DNA of 64,000 nucleotides from Amaurobius ferox (Eukaryota > Arthropoda > Arachnida > Araneae > Amaurobiidae), in the NCBI GenBank assembly GCA_951213105.1, contig OX578146.1:57624569-57688568 (forward strand), written 5' to 3'. The notes under the pieces are model-generated. The model saw only the letters and a program-made list of their open reading frames with translations. It made no database searches and was not told the DNA's origin. A program made the position numbers and the translations under genes. Within the stretch, counting starts at the first letter, position 1, and each line of letters starts with the position of its first letter. This document shows, piece by piece, positions 9,950 through 20,914 of this stretch.

Positions 9950-10440
9950 GGCTACAAATTATTACTTATATTCCATAGCTAGCGTTTTTTGTTTGAAAAG
10001 ATTGCAAACTCGAAACACGAAAAAAAAATATTAATTTTCCTGAACTTGACAAGCTGATTCCTGGAAAACTATAACATATTTGTAAATCCAAATTATTAAT
10101 CTAGAAACTGGAATTTCCCACACAGAATTTTTATCGCTTACTGTTTATACCCATCTTTTGTAGTTTACAAGATATTTCGATTAAAGGCAATCAAAATTGA
10201 AGCAAAAATTCGCTCGGACAAAACGTTTTTGTTTATATTTGTTTAAAAAAATTTCAAAATAATTAAAAATTAAACTTATTCTTATATATTCATAAATAGA
10301 ACCATATTTTCGATAAAATAAGTAAAAAATGTAACAGCCCAAAGTATTTATATTTTTCGTAACGCTCTGATTTCTTCCTGGCATACGCCAACCATAGATG
10401 TCGTTCACTTCAAATGGAACTCGCTGACGTAGGTTACATT
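9950..10440 (+). repeat. R2-family dispersed repeat
   Basis: Same orientation and landmark order as 767-1270: TAGCTAGCG, the TTTATACCCATCTTTTGTAG equivalent of the TATAGTTTC block, AATTCGCTCGGAC, CGTAACGCTC, and AACCATAGATGTCGTTC at the right end. Confidence 0.6.
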
Positions 10441-11498
10441 AATATATCTATTATAGACATAAAATCAAAACTTTTGGTTACAAATTTGGGACAGTTAGGG
10501 AAATTTAGGAAAAAGTAAAGAACCTTATTTTTAGTGAAAATTTTAAATAAGTATATTTTTACAGACTTTACATGTAAAGAGATGGAATTCTTGTCTTAAC
10601 TAATAAATGCGTAAGAATTTTTCTACTAACTAAAACTTTTACTCAGCGAGCCCATGTTAACTCTTTATGTCAAAAATTAACAGTTTTCTAAAATTTTAGA
10701 CATAAGTTTTTAACTGCAAAATATGTTTAGAGCAGATAAAATATTGCAAACGTATTACATCTTTAAAGTTTAGCATTATTATATTTTTGGACTCAAGTCT
10801 TGCTGAGATTTTATGCTCTGTTTCGGAACACATAAAAAACACAACTTAAGGAAATAAATTTTGAATTTAATTCGTACTAATTTGAACTACAATAGATTTT
10901 GACACTATTATAAAGTTAGAATAATCTTAAAACTGTCTCTTGCATAATTAACAATGATGAAAGTGATATAAAGAGGGTTTGTTTTCATTCACACAGGCGA
11001 AAACTTGGCATTTGGAATGTGAACGAAACACGAACCAATGGAAAATAATGTGTAAATCTTGTGATGTTCATAGTCTGCATTTTTTTTTTCTTTTTGAATT
11101 TTCTAAATGCAGGTTTATGTGAACCAATATTTTAAAGTTGCATGTTCTTGCACGTCTCCGTAACATATTTAATTGTAATATGTATAAGTAACCGTCTTTG
11201 AGAATTTATAAGCGTATTTTTAACAAAAAATAGTATTAATGCATACGATTTAATTACGTTGCTAAATGGCATTATATAATTTTCTTAAACTAAATTTTAG
11301 GAAAAAATATCGTCTTGATCATGCTATTTGAATGTAAACGTTTCTTTTTTTATTAACATCTTGACAACTCATGTTCTTAAAAATTCGAAACAATAATGAT
11401 GTGAAGAAAGAATAATCATACTGAATTTGGAAAAACTCCGTCAAAAAGTGTGGATTGGTATACATAACAGACAAACAGGCAGAATGTCCATATATATA
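10441..11498. other. No gene recognised
   Basis: About 1.06 kb of AT-rich sequence. No motif-bearing frame, tRNA boxes or tandem structure seen. Confidence 0.5.
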
Positions 11499-12905
11499 CT
11501 CACGTTTGAGAAAATTGCAAAACCTTGAAGGAATCACGCTATTGAGCTAAAACTCACAGCAAATGCAAATGAGAGTGTGCTATGCAAATGATTAAAATGT
11601 CAGAGTCACCGCGCATGCATGGGCTAAGCAGCACGTCTGAACTTTTGTTTCAGCCTTTTAAATAGACAGCGGCAGTTTGACGTCGAAAATAGTCTATGGT
11701 TATCTACCAGCAGTAAACGTTTCATGAGAATTCATTATGTCTCTACCACGACAGAGGGCGCCATATGAGCAAGTTATGGAGTTTGAATGGGGTCGAATGA
11801 TCGGCCTTCATGAAGAGGGTTCTTATCGTGCAATAATAGCTCATATGGAACGCAATGCTACGACAATGATACGAGTGTGGAAGCAGTGGACTGGCGAGAA
11901 TCGGAAGAGTCGCAAATCCGGCAGTAGATGACGAAATTTTACATCAGCACGGGAGGATAGACACCTCATCCGCATGGCTGTAATGGAAGGTACATATTCA
12001 TCTCGACAGTTGGCAAAAAGTTGTAGCACTGTTACAGGTGTGTAATTGTCTGCTCCAACATCTTGTCGGCGTTTGCTGGACTGTAGATTGCGTGCATTAA
12101 TCCCTTTGTACAGGACGCAAAACCATCGACGCCTGCAGCTGCAATGCATCAAAATAGATACTAGATTGCCGATTGACAACAAGTCGCCATTTTTAATGAA
12201 CCCCGTTTTAATTTGGAGTACAATGATGGCCGCATCCACGTCAGAAGCTATTGCGGTGAACGCAGCCTTCCGGAGTGCATTATCCAGCGTCATACTGGAC
12301 AAAGGCCACGAGTGATGATCTGGGGGCGCCATTGGGTATCTTGGTCGATCTCAGCTGCTAAGAATTATGGGTAATCTCAACAGCAACCAGTACATTAGAG
12401 AAGTTCTAGAGCCTGAAATAGTATCTTTATTTTAACGCATTCATGGAGATGTATTTCAACAGGACAATGTCCGTCGACATGTTGCTAGGAATGTTCAAGG
12501 CTAATTTCCAACACAACAGATACAGCTTCTTCTTTGGCTTGCCTGTTCACCGGATATGTCGCCTATTGAACATGTATGGGATTTCGTTGGTCGGCGTCTC
12601 GCACGTCCCGTAGCTAATGCGTCTGAACTTTGGGGTCGGAGAGAAGCAATCAGGAAAGCTCCTCCTCAGGTATAAATTCGGTCAATTTGATTCAATGCCA
12701 CGTTATATAGAAACACCTATTAGAGCGAGTGGTGGCTTCACCAAATATTGATTTTCGACGTGTAATACTGTTTTTTGTTGTAATCTTTTTTTTTTTTTTT
12801 TTGTAAATTTAATCGTTTATGTGTATCAATACAAGTCGATTGTGGAATAAATTTCATTCAAGTAGGATGATTCTTTCATAGTGTTGCATTTTTTATAAAC
12901 AAGAG
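11499..12905 (+). mobile_element. Tc1-like DNA transposon, full length but decayed
   Basis: Imperfect terminal inverted repeats of about 45 bp flank a transposase relic. The left arm begins CTCACGTTTGAG at 11499. The reverse complement of the right end begins CTCTTGTTTATAA at 12905. Both continue with matching TGCAA...TGAARGAATCA blocks. At about 1.4 kb, the length is within the usual range for Tc1-type elements. A TA precedes the left end; the right-hand TA has mutated. Confidence 0.85.
11737..12751 (+). pseudogene. Tc1-type transposase, multiple frameshifts and stops
   Basis: A paired-like helix-turn-helix start, MSLPRQRAPYEQVMEFEW, opens at 11737 and breaks off at 11931. The alignment-like order then jumps frames: an AREDRHLIRMAV segment (about 11945), SCRRLLDCRLRALIPLYR (about 12055), NLNSNRYIREVLEPE-like sequence (about 12370), FQQDN (about 12458), and SPDMSPIEHVWDFVGRRLA (about 12550), which carries the final catalytic Glu region of a DDE transposase. 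It ends with ARASGGFTKY-type sequence and TGA at 12749-12751. The span equals about 338 codons, close to a normal Tc1 transposase. The first catalytic Asp region is not recoverable in a clean frame. It cannot be functional. Confidence 0.9.
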
Positions 12906-12984
12906 TTTATATATAACAATAGATAGATAATGATGAATGTTATCCTTTATTATATATCGTGTCACACTCTAATAACTCGACATA

Positions 12985-13215
12985 TATGAACAATTTATTC
13001 CCTTCAATGCAACACATGCTTCATCGTAGACTGTTATTACAACAACCACACATTAGCATCATTTATGCGCAAATATTTGTCGGCATAACTTATATTACAT
13101 AGTGACCACATTCCACATTTCGCTAAGGAATTATTTTCAAGAAGACAGAGTAAATCGGAATCATACTGCGGGTATTACTAATATTATTTTTGAATTTCTA
13201 ACTATAGTTATATAT
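12985..13215 (+). repeat. R3 dispersed repeat, copy 2
   Basis: Second copy of the repeat at 8401-8650, in the same orientation, starting just beyond the Tc1 right end. Both copies end in AATTTCTRACTAYAGTTA. Confidence 0.75.
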
Positions 13216-13399
13216 GATTTATTTGATTCGAGACCATAGTAGATTTAATGAAGTATATAAGGTGTATTCAAGAAATTGATTGGTTTATAAAATATGTTAC
13301 TGTCACAAACCTAACGTGCCACAATAGTTGTGACCATAATTTTGAATATAGTTTTCCACATATGAGATAAAAATCGAACCATGCGCCACTTAGAAATAC

Positions 13400-13935
13400 C
13401 TTTAAAAGAGCAAATTTTAAAAAGCTTCACCGTCCCGCTTTTTTGCCCGTTCAGCCTACTAAGTCACCGTGTCTTCCTTCCAGGTCACAGTGGGTGTGTC
13501 TACAGGATCTAGAAAGATTAAAATTCACCGCTGCCATCTAAATCGGAACAAGTATCGCTTAACAACAAACTTTTTAAAAGCGAAGATTTAAAAAAAGTCC
13601 CCGTCCCATTTCTTTTGGCTTCCTACATCTGCGTGTGGGGGGGGGGGGGAGTCTAGAGGATCTAGAGAAACCTAGAAACACATCTCTTCCTTCTTGCGCA
13701 GCCACAAAAGTCGTAAAGAAACAAATTTAAGTCCAAGTTTAGCGTGAGCAAGTGGAGTGGACCCATTTCAGTGAATAAAATACATTGTGAAAATTACATC
13801 AAAATCGGAGCAAACGTAGCTTAACACTTCCCGTTTTGAAAAAGAAGATTTTGAAAATGTCCCGGTCCCCCTTATTAACCTCTTTCCCCCATCTCGCACA
13901 CCCTTTCTACCACGGTTGCCCACTTCTTTCACCAA
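13400..13935. repeat. Degenerate tandem array with CCCCGTCCC blocks
   Basis: Three related blocks (near 13415, 13590 and 13850) each join an A-rich stretch to TTCACCGTCCC, GTCCCCGTCCC or GTCCCGGTCCC and then a C/T-rich segment ending around CACCGTG, TGCGTGTG or CTCGCACA. AATCGGARCAA precedes the last two. A 13-bp G-run lies at about 13637-13649. The spacing is uneven (about 175 and 260 bp), so the array is old. Confidence 0.6.
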
Positions 13936-14884
13936 ACCTAAAAATAAAAATCAAAAATATAAAACGAATATTCCTGTAAAGATCCAATCTCGAGTCGATA
14001 GGCAGACAACTACTTTCCGGATCAAAGTCATTGATTCATGAATTCCATTGTAAAAAAAATAATAAATAAATTCACAACAAAAAGAGTTGAAGTTTTGTAG
14101 AGCTAAAGCATAGCACTTCGCACTGACAAAATTTGCACCGTACCTGTAATAGTTATACATATATTGCTCAAGCATTTTAAAAATACCTATTAAAAATACT
14201 TAAAATCTCCAGTTTTAAACCTAAGTATCAAACGGACAAAAACGGAGTCCAGGTCCACTGGTTCTTTTGTTCTGCAAAAAAACAATGCAGATAAAACCAA
14301 CCTCCTTCTGTACAAAATAAAATCAAATATGAGCAGCACATATGTTTCCATATATAAGAGCAAGGACATTACTTCTTTCACAGCGACTTTAAGGTGTACA
14401 AGCTCCATGTCACAATGCTTTTGGCACTAAAAAAGATCACATAAATTTAAATTTGACGCTTTTGGCAACATTTGAATCCAAACAGAATAACTTATTCATA
14501 CATATACGAAAAAGTCTCTTCAAAACGTAATTGACATTCAATTAATATGCTGTGAAATAAATGACTATTGGCGAATTATCACTCGTCAAAATACAAAACC
14601 ATTACTAAACAATTTTCGCTAGTGAATAAATAGAAAGGAAAAGAGCCAGGAGAAAAATTTGAACATATTTGTTGTATAATATTGAATATAGAAATTCAAC
14701 AATGTTTTAGGCAATTTTTAGGCATAGCCACACATTTATGTAAAATTCCTGTTTTTTCCTCCAAAAAAATAGGTAACAATTCCAGCTCAAAATGCCCGCT
14801 AGGTGGTGCTAGTTAACATCTAAAACAACTGTTGTTTTTCCGTTTGACTACGTGTTTTACATTGGCGGATTCGTTATATGAATT
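13936..14884. other. No gene recognised
   Basis: Open frames of 72-74 codons on the minus strand lack any recognisable motif. No repeats of note. Confidence 0.5.
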
Positions 14885-15098
14885 GGTACTTTTCCATTTC
14901 GCCGGCGCAGGCGATAAAGTCGCCAAAAATACTACAACCGACGCCAAAAATACTACAAACGATATTAAAATGTTTATGCCTCCAAAGTAAAAAATTCTTA
15001 GAACTAACATTTATTAACATTTTTTTATGTGTATATTGTGTGTTGTCGCCAATAAAATCTGCTTGTCGAAATTTGCGCCGGCGAAATGGAAAAGTACC
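14885..15098. mobile_element. Short inverted-repeat (MITE-like) element, 214 bp
   Basis: The first 25 bases (14885-14909, GGTACTTTTCC... through CGCCGGCGCA) are a perfect reverse complement of 15074-15098. Such long, exact, GC-containing arms in AT-rich surroundings indicate a young foldback or MITE. The interior also holds two copies of GCCAAAAATACTACAA in tandem. No target duplication could be identified, so the superfamily is open. Confidence 0.85.
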
Positions 15099-15187
15099 CA
15101 TGTATTTTATATTGATCTTATTTTCAATTTTTTTTTACTTTGATTTTCTTGTATTTTTAAATTGGAATACCTTGCTCTGGCTAAATT

Positions 15188-15380
15188 TCAGAGACCGGTA
15201 CGGTCGTTTTTTTATTATCGCGCCAAATAGACGACAAGCGGCGTGATATGTTGCGATCTTGATAACTCTTTAATGCTTCATAATTATGGTAACCTGGCGA
15301 GTCGGTGGTTACTATGGCAATTGTCTCAACATCCGGCGCCAGAAAAGTCGCCAAATTTAAAACCGTACCGGTCTTTGGAA
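15188..15380. mobile_element. Second short inverted-repeat (MITE-like) element, about 190 bp
   Basis: AGACCGGTACGGT at 15192-15204 is matched by its reverse complement ACCGTACCGGTCT at 15362-15374. The pairing extends imperfectly outward (TTCAG or TTCCA) and inward (CGCGCC versus GGCGCC). It starts 90 bp after the previous inverted-repeat element. Confidence 0.75.
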
Positions 15381-15510
15381 TAATGCCCTAGCGGCTACTA
15401 CGGTTTATGGTGTAGTGCCCTTTTGTACATCAAATTGCATGAAAGACTGTGTACATATTTTTGAATTTTTCTCGGAAGTCAATCGTTAGGAGAAATGGAT
15501 TAAAGCAGAG

Positions 15511-15833
15511 ACTCTTCAGAAAGTGTGTATACATGTATAATTTCGGCATAAATTAAACTGTAGTGTTTGAAGTGTGAATATACCTCGGTTGAAGTGTGGA
15601 CATTTCAAATCCATCTTGTTCTTAATAGTTAAGAAGTTGTTGAATTTTCAAAGAAAGTTTGTATACATGTATAATTTCGGCACAAATTAAACTGCAGTGG
15701 TTGAAGTGTGAATATACCTGAGTTGAAGTGTGGACATTTCAAATCTATCTTGTTCTTAATAGTTAAGAAGTTGTTGCCTTTTCAGAGGAAGTTTGTATGC
15801 TTGTATAATTTCGACACAAATTAAACAGTATTA
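15511..15833. repeat. 134-bp tandem repeat, about 2.4 copies
   Basis: The block AAGTKTGTATACATGTATAA...TTGAAGTGTGGACATTTCAAAT...AAGAAGTTGTTG starts at 15521, 15655 and 15789, exactly 134 bp apart. The last copy is truncated. Within each unit, TTGAAGTGTG appears twice. Confidence 0.95.
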
Positions 15834-17429
15834 TGAGCAATTGATCAAAAACGAACCATCACTGCTAAGCTAGGTGACACAATCAAACATAGCAAATATT
15901 GGTTGTGGTTTATATACTTTGTATAATATAGCAATATAAATGAAAAAAATTTCATTAAAATTTTCATTTTGATATCTATACATAATTTTTATGTATGTTT
16001 ACATCTTATTGTATGCAAATTCAAATCAGATTTAATTTTACAAGAAACTTGAGCGAAGCTAGATTTTCTATTTAGCAATGTATCTATCAATGTATCGATC
16101 AATCCATCTATCAAGATATCAAATTATCTAGCTGTTGCCGCTAGATGGCGATACTTAACATATTTTGTAGGTGTGCCGTTGTTTCCACTTTTCATCAATA
16201 GAAAACCGGGAAATGTACGGACATTTTAGATAAAGGTGGCTATGATTGTGGTGTCGAAATCTGTGAAAGTATATATTTCTGTTTTAAATGCTCTTTCAAA
16301 TCATGTAAATGTAAGATTCTTCGTCCGATAATCTGCGGCGAAGCGAATCTGATGAAATATACGTGTCCTTGACTCCTCCTGCTTGAAAGAGAAAAGCCGT
16401 TGAGTGCTGTAATTTTATGTTGTTTATTATTCTCGCTGTTTCTGCATTGCGAGTGCTCATGTATATGTGTTTGTGAGTCAGATGCTGTAAATGTAGAGTG
16501 ACGCGCTTGGCTTTGTTCGTCAGATTTGGATTTTTAGTCAGCAGAGGCAGTCAATTAAAATTTATCTGGTCGAAATTGAAAAATGGCTATATTTTGTGGA
16601 ATTAAACTTAATTATGGTTCAAATCTCTTTTTTATGGTGACTGCCCTACCGTGGATAAAGATAAGTGTTGTAAGTATAAATACTTAATTAATTAAGGCTG
16701 GTTATGAAAACTTCCAGTTTCTGACTAGTTATAATGATACAAATTTACTAAGTTACCAGCCAAACAAAATATTATAACTTCAAGTTTGACTATAATAGTT
16801 TGATATATTTCAAGGATCATTTAATATAAGTTAAGTAAAATTATGAAAATATAACTACTTATTTGTGAAATCATAGAAGAATGGAACGCAGAAGTTCCGT
16901 GTTTTAAAAATGGAATTTTATATTGCATTCATGCTGTATTGAACTGGATAACTTCAATTTAATTAAAGAAATTTTGTTTAACTTAAATAAATTGGAACTA
17001 TTATTTCATGTTTTTGTTTTACTTGCCATATTTTGTGTTCGAGCCATTGTGGAGTCGATTTCGCTTCACATCAGGGAATGGATCGACAACTGGTGTTTAG
17101 TACTAACTACTCGATCACTTTTAGGCCAATTGAAGATGAACATATATTATTAATTCATTTAACTTTTCTTCAATTTTTCGAATGTAAGTGTGAGTAATCT
17201 GTTACGATTCCGCGCTTACATGATAATACTTACTACTTTTTTGATCTTATGTTATTTTGGAAAACGTAAAATATATTTAATAAAAGCGCAATATGTTGAG
17301 AAATCTTTACGCTAGCATTCTGAAAAATTTTGCTATTCGTTTCTAATAAAAATTACGTCAAAAATAATTATTTATAGATCATTTTTGAAGGTTCTGATAT
17401 TTTAATGATTTAAAAAAATTCATTTAAAA
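15834..17429. other. No confirmed gene; a few isolated signals
   Basis: Around 16130-16160 there is a CTAGCTGTTGCCGCTAGATGGCG segment of the kind seen in old transposons. A short ATG-plus-splice-donor signal at 16583-16669 is listed separately. The remainder is AT-rich and without motifs. Confidence 0.5.
16583..16669 (+). other. Weak candidate for a short 5' coding exon
   Basis: An ATG in a good context (A at -3, G at +4) opens a 29-codon frame (MAIFCGIKLNYGS...) ending immediately before GTAAGT at 16670, a consensus splice donor in phase 0. The 250 bp upstream are less AT-rich than the surroundings. No acceptor or second exon was identified and no homology is recognised. Such combinations also arise by chance. 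Confidence 0.12.
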
Positions 17430-17660
17430 ATTAAACGGTATTCCAAACATTCGATTGCATTTAAAATTAATAAATGTCCAGTATTCACTGACTGCAATAA
17501 CTGTACTAAATTATTTTCGAAGCTATTCATTTGTGCGTGAGATATCGTATGCACAGACACATGTACATACACGTGAACACACACACACACATAAATACAT
17601 GCACACACACTAGCATACACACTAACAGTCGTCACCCTCAAAACGTTCGATTCGAGTTCA
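17430..17660 (+). mobile_element. Old truncated family H copy
   Basis: The order AACATTCGATT, CAGTATTCACTGACTG, TTCGTGAGATATCGT-like, a degenerate (CA)n tract at 17520-17610, CGTCACC, then AAAACGTTCGATTCG matches the central part of subfamily 1 copies at 36.6-39.6 kb. It lacks both termini and is more diverged than those copies. Confidence 0.6.
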
Positions 17661-18310
17661 GTGATGCTAAAGTTGATTAAATTGATGAAGTTGATTGCTT
17701 AAGTTGTTCAGTGATGCTCCTTCATTCCGCTGTAAACTTTATTTCGAATTCCCAACCTCGGCATTATACATTTGACTATGCATGTAGGGAAAACACAATA
17801 TTTTATTTTCCAAATTAACACTTAGGAATAAAATAAATCAGGGAGTATAACAGACCCCAATAACTTTATACCAGAGATTAACAATACTATAGTTCTTATA
17901 CACATAACACTGTCTAATATCACTGTCTAATATAAATCAAACAAGCGCATAGTTGTATATACTCGAATTCGATTTACTAAGCAAAAGTGATAAATTGCCT
18001 TAGTATAATTTAAATTTCACTCATCTTTCAAAACTATTATGCAGAATCGTGGTTGGGTAGAGCACAGATTTCCAGTTAAGTAATTCCCGCATATATAGGG
18101 TTCTCATATATAGGGTAAATTTGTAAGGAAAGGTTATAGAGTATATCCAATACGTCTATTTCAGAGTAGTGACCATGCCCGACGTTTTATCTATCTATAA
18201 AAATATGAACGAGTCTGGTAGAATAAAGGGTTTGCAGCGCACCTAGAGGAGATTTTAAAAAGCCAGATTAATGAACTTGGCAATAAAGCGAGACAGAAGA
18301 AAAAAAATCA
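17661..18310. other. No gene recognised
   Basis: AT-rich, stop-dense. Contains two copies of TATAGGGTTCTCATATATAGGG-like sequence near 18095. Nothing else seen. Confidence 0.5.
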
Positions 18311-18785
18311 CTTTCCCTACAGACTCAAATTTATTTTATCTTCATTTCTTAAATAACTCATTAAATTAAGTTTAATTGCACAAAATAACACGCATAATCA
18401 TTTTAAATTACACTGAATTTGCACATTTAGTCTAATTTTCGTTTTCATTAGGTAACAGGACGTAGTTTTAAAGCAAAAACAACTAAAATGTCTCGAAAAC
18501 GGCGAGGACTAAGTATTCTTCTCATCGTTAAGCGTTACGTATAAAACAACCATTTAATTCCTACATTTGAACATACGTAGTCTTTTGCTTTAGATTTTGA
18601 CGATTTTTGAGGGTCATTTTGCAAGAAAATGTAGGGTCTTTTTATCCAATATATAATCAGCATCAGCGTAACCTACAAGTGACTTATATACCAAAACTGT
18701 GTGAAATTTGGTCACATAGTTTTTTTTAGCTAGATTAGACACATACAATTTTTGTGGGTCCTTTCGCAAATAAGCGTTAAAAATT
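18311..18785 (+). mobile_element. Family H, subfamily 2, left-end portion
   Basis: Begins ACTTTCCCTACAGACTC, the subterminal motif of subfamily 2, and then follows the reverse complement of 62.50-62.98 kb through AATTGCACAAAA, ACGTAGT.TTTTGCTTTAGAT, TTTTGACGATTTTT and AGCTAGATT. The outermost 20 bp with the hairpin are missing. The copy stops near 18785, before the (CA)n region, where R2-type sequence starts. Confidence 0.75.
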
Positions 18786-18789
18786 ATCC

Positions 18790-19640
18790 GTCAGAACGAG
18801 TTTTTTTTTCTTGCTTTCACTTGAAATATCTTCGAAACTATAAAAGATAGATAAAAATAGTAAGCACAAAAATATGTATGAAGAAATTTAGTTTTTACAT
18901 CTATATTTATTTTTATAAAAAAAGAACTTTTACAGTTTTCAACCAATCATCTCGTCAAGTTGAAGAAGATTGGAAATTTTCCGTTTTTGAAGTGTGTAAT
19001 GCTTATATCTTGAAAACTGAAAGTGCTAAGAATAAACAATAAGCAAAAAGCAAGATATTTATAGCTTTTTGAAAGCCTATAAGTGTATATAATTGGATTT
19101 TACATCAAGTTTTTATTTTTTGAAGTATAGTGGTTAAAATTTTGACATTTGAGCATCTTAACCTGGGTTTTCCTATGGATAGAAAAGCTCACGATTTTTG
19201 CACCTCAATCTCTTTACTTACTCGTTGGGGATATATTCAACCACGAGATATGTTGATCTGTTTTAAAAAAGTTAGAAAGTTAAGTGAACTTGGGGATTCA
19301 AAAGACGTTTAATGATTAGCTGGTTTTAAACAGAATAGATGGCAATAAGCATATTCAAGTACGTATTTATGTGCCGCCAGGAAAATTTATAGATCAACTC
19401 GAATGTAAAATCTCGTCAGAAATATTGCAAAAGTTTAATTTAGATACTAAAATCCAGTTTGTAAAATAATTGAATATTTTGAGGCGAAGTCTATGGTCAT
19501 AAGTTCCAGACGAAACCTGGGCTGAAACTGAAAGTGCTAGCTAGTTATAAACAGTTAGCGAGTAACTTGCACTGCTTTAAAAGCCTGTAAATGAAACAAA
19601 TGAGTCTGAAAAAATCGAATAAACTTAATGAACTGCATTT
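18790..19640 (-). repeat. R2-family dispersed repeat, reverse orientation
   Basis: Reverse complement matches 52.38-53.15 kb. Landmarks shared are TTTCACTTGAAATATCTTCGAAA, TCAAGTTGAAGAAGATTG, the AAGTACGTATTTATGTGC segment at 19357-19374, AAAATCTCGTCA, and GAAAGTGCTAGCTAG. The matching segment at 19130-19312 can be read as a 60-codon frame, but the 52-kb copy has a stop at a different place, and I do not recognise the peptide. Confidence 0.8.
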
Positions 19641-19959
19641 TTTTTAACAAAATATTATTTAGCAAAACCATTTCGATTCCATCAGACTGAAACTCCCATC
19701 GATTTTTTTTATCTGAACGTCTCAAAACTGGCTAAATTTAGTCATAAAATGCCTCAGATGGCAATTCCACTTTTCATTCCTTGATTAACATTGCGTAATG
19801 TTTTAGAACTAATGATGCTGAAACTGTTTAACTAGTGTTGGAAACAATTGGCAATACAGTGAATAGTTAGTTAATCAATAGTTTTGCACAAAATCAGCAA
19901 TACATCATTTTGCGCAAAATAGACAATCGATAATTTCAGAAAACTATAGATTGCTTATT
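19641..19959. other. No gene recognised
   Basis: AT-rich spacer between R2 and an H copy. Nothing recognisable. Confidence 0.5.
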
Positions 19960-20914
19960 ACTTTTCTTATATACATAATGTATAAGGAAAGTATTGTGAC
20001 GGGGTCGAAAATTCGAATTCGAGTTTTCGACGCGAGAGCACGTTTCAAGCATCCCTGATCACGAATCAAACATTTTTGAAGTGATGTATGTGTGTGTGTG
20101 TGTGAAAGTATGTGTGTGTGTGTGTGAAAGTATGTGTGTGTGTGTGTCAGTGAGTCTGTGGAGACGATAACTGACGAACGAATGGACCGATTCGAACCAA
20201 ATTTGGTACAAAAACCACAATCTGTAAACACTGGAAGCCTATTGTTTTTATACGCAATCGAATGTTCAGAACCCCCTTAAATTTTCGAATGAAATTTTGA
20301 AAAAATCGTCAAGAAATCAAAACCACTAATAAAGTTACGCAAATAGACATTTCGTATGTAATGTTTCATTAGAAAACGATTGACATAAAGTTTAGAACGC
20401 TAACATGAATCGTTCTCGAGATATTGTACACTTTTAAAAACAATTATCAAAAAGTCATATAAAATTAAAAAAAATATTTCCTATTGAGAAGCAGGTTCAC
20501 TTTTCATGTGTAATACCATGCGATAAATTGAGTGACATCATTCTCGTGGATCTAGCTCGTTCCGTTCATGAAAAAAGATACTTTGAATAATACTTTTGTA
20601 TTTGAAAGAAAATAGTCATTTATCTGCTGTAAGAATAACTTACTTGTTAGTACATAACGCTTGGCGAGATTTTGGCGACGAATTTGGCGGAATGTTGCCA
20701 ACTTGGCGACTTTTTTTAATGTTGCCAAATTAACGAAAATCTCGCCAAATGGATAAAAATGACGCCAAATCAATGAAAATGACGACTAATTGTCGAAAAT
20801 TCAATATCTTGGAAAGAATATTAGTATCTACTATAAGAAAAACCTATTTTTTTTACTGTAAAAGTAGTAAATTCATTACATTATATAAGGAAAGTCATGT
20901 GTTGCCCACATCAG
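19960..20914 (-). mobile_element. Family H, subfamily 1, full-length copy (955 bp)
   Basis: Left to right on the plus strand: terminal palindrome with TATACATAATGTATAAGGAAAG, the GTGACGGGGTCG box followed by an AATTCGAATTCG palindrome, a (TG)n tract with GAAAGTATG interruptions (20080-20150), a CTCGAGA motif, the TTGGCGA block (20665-20775), then TTATATAAGGAAAGTCATG and the hairpin ATGTGTTGCCCACAT. The element end I call 5' is at the right, so it lies on the minus strand. The open frames are artefacts of the TG repeats. Confidence 0.9.

Noticed and set aside
11841..12332. 163-codon minus-strand frame
   Set aside because: Antisense to the Tc1 transposase relic, which explains the sequence better on the plus strand.
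14878..15246. 122-codon frame and its antisense partners
   Set aside because: They cross a perfect inverted-repeat element and exist because of its structure.
19960..20914. Family H as canonical Helitron
   Set aside because: Ends lack the CTRR terminus; the real Helitron at 48.8 kb shows what those ends look like here.
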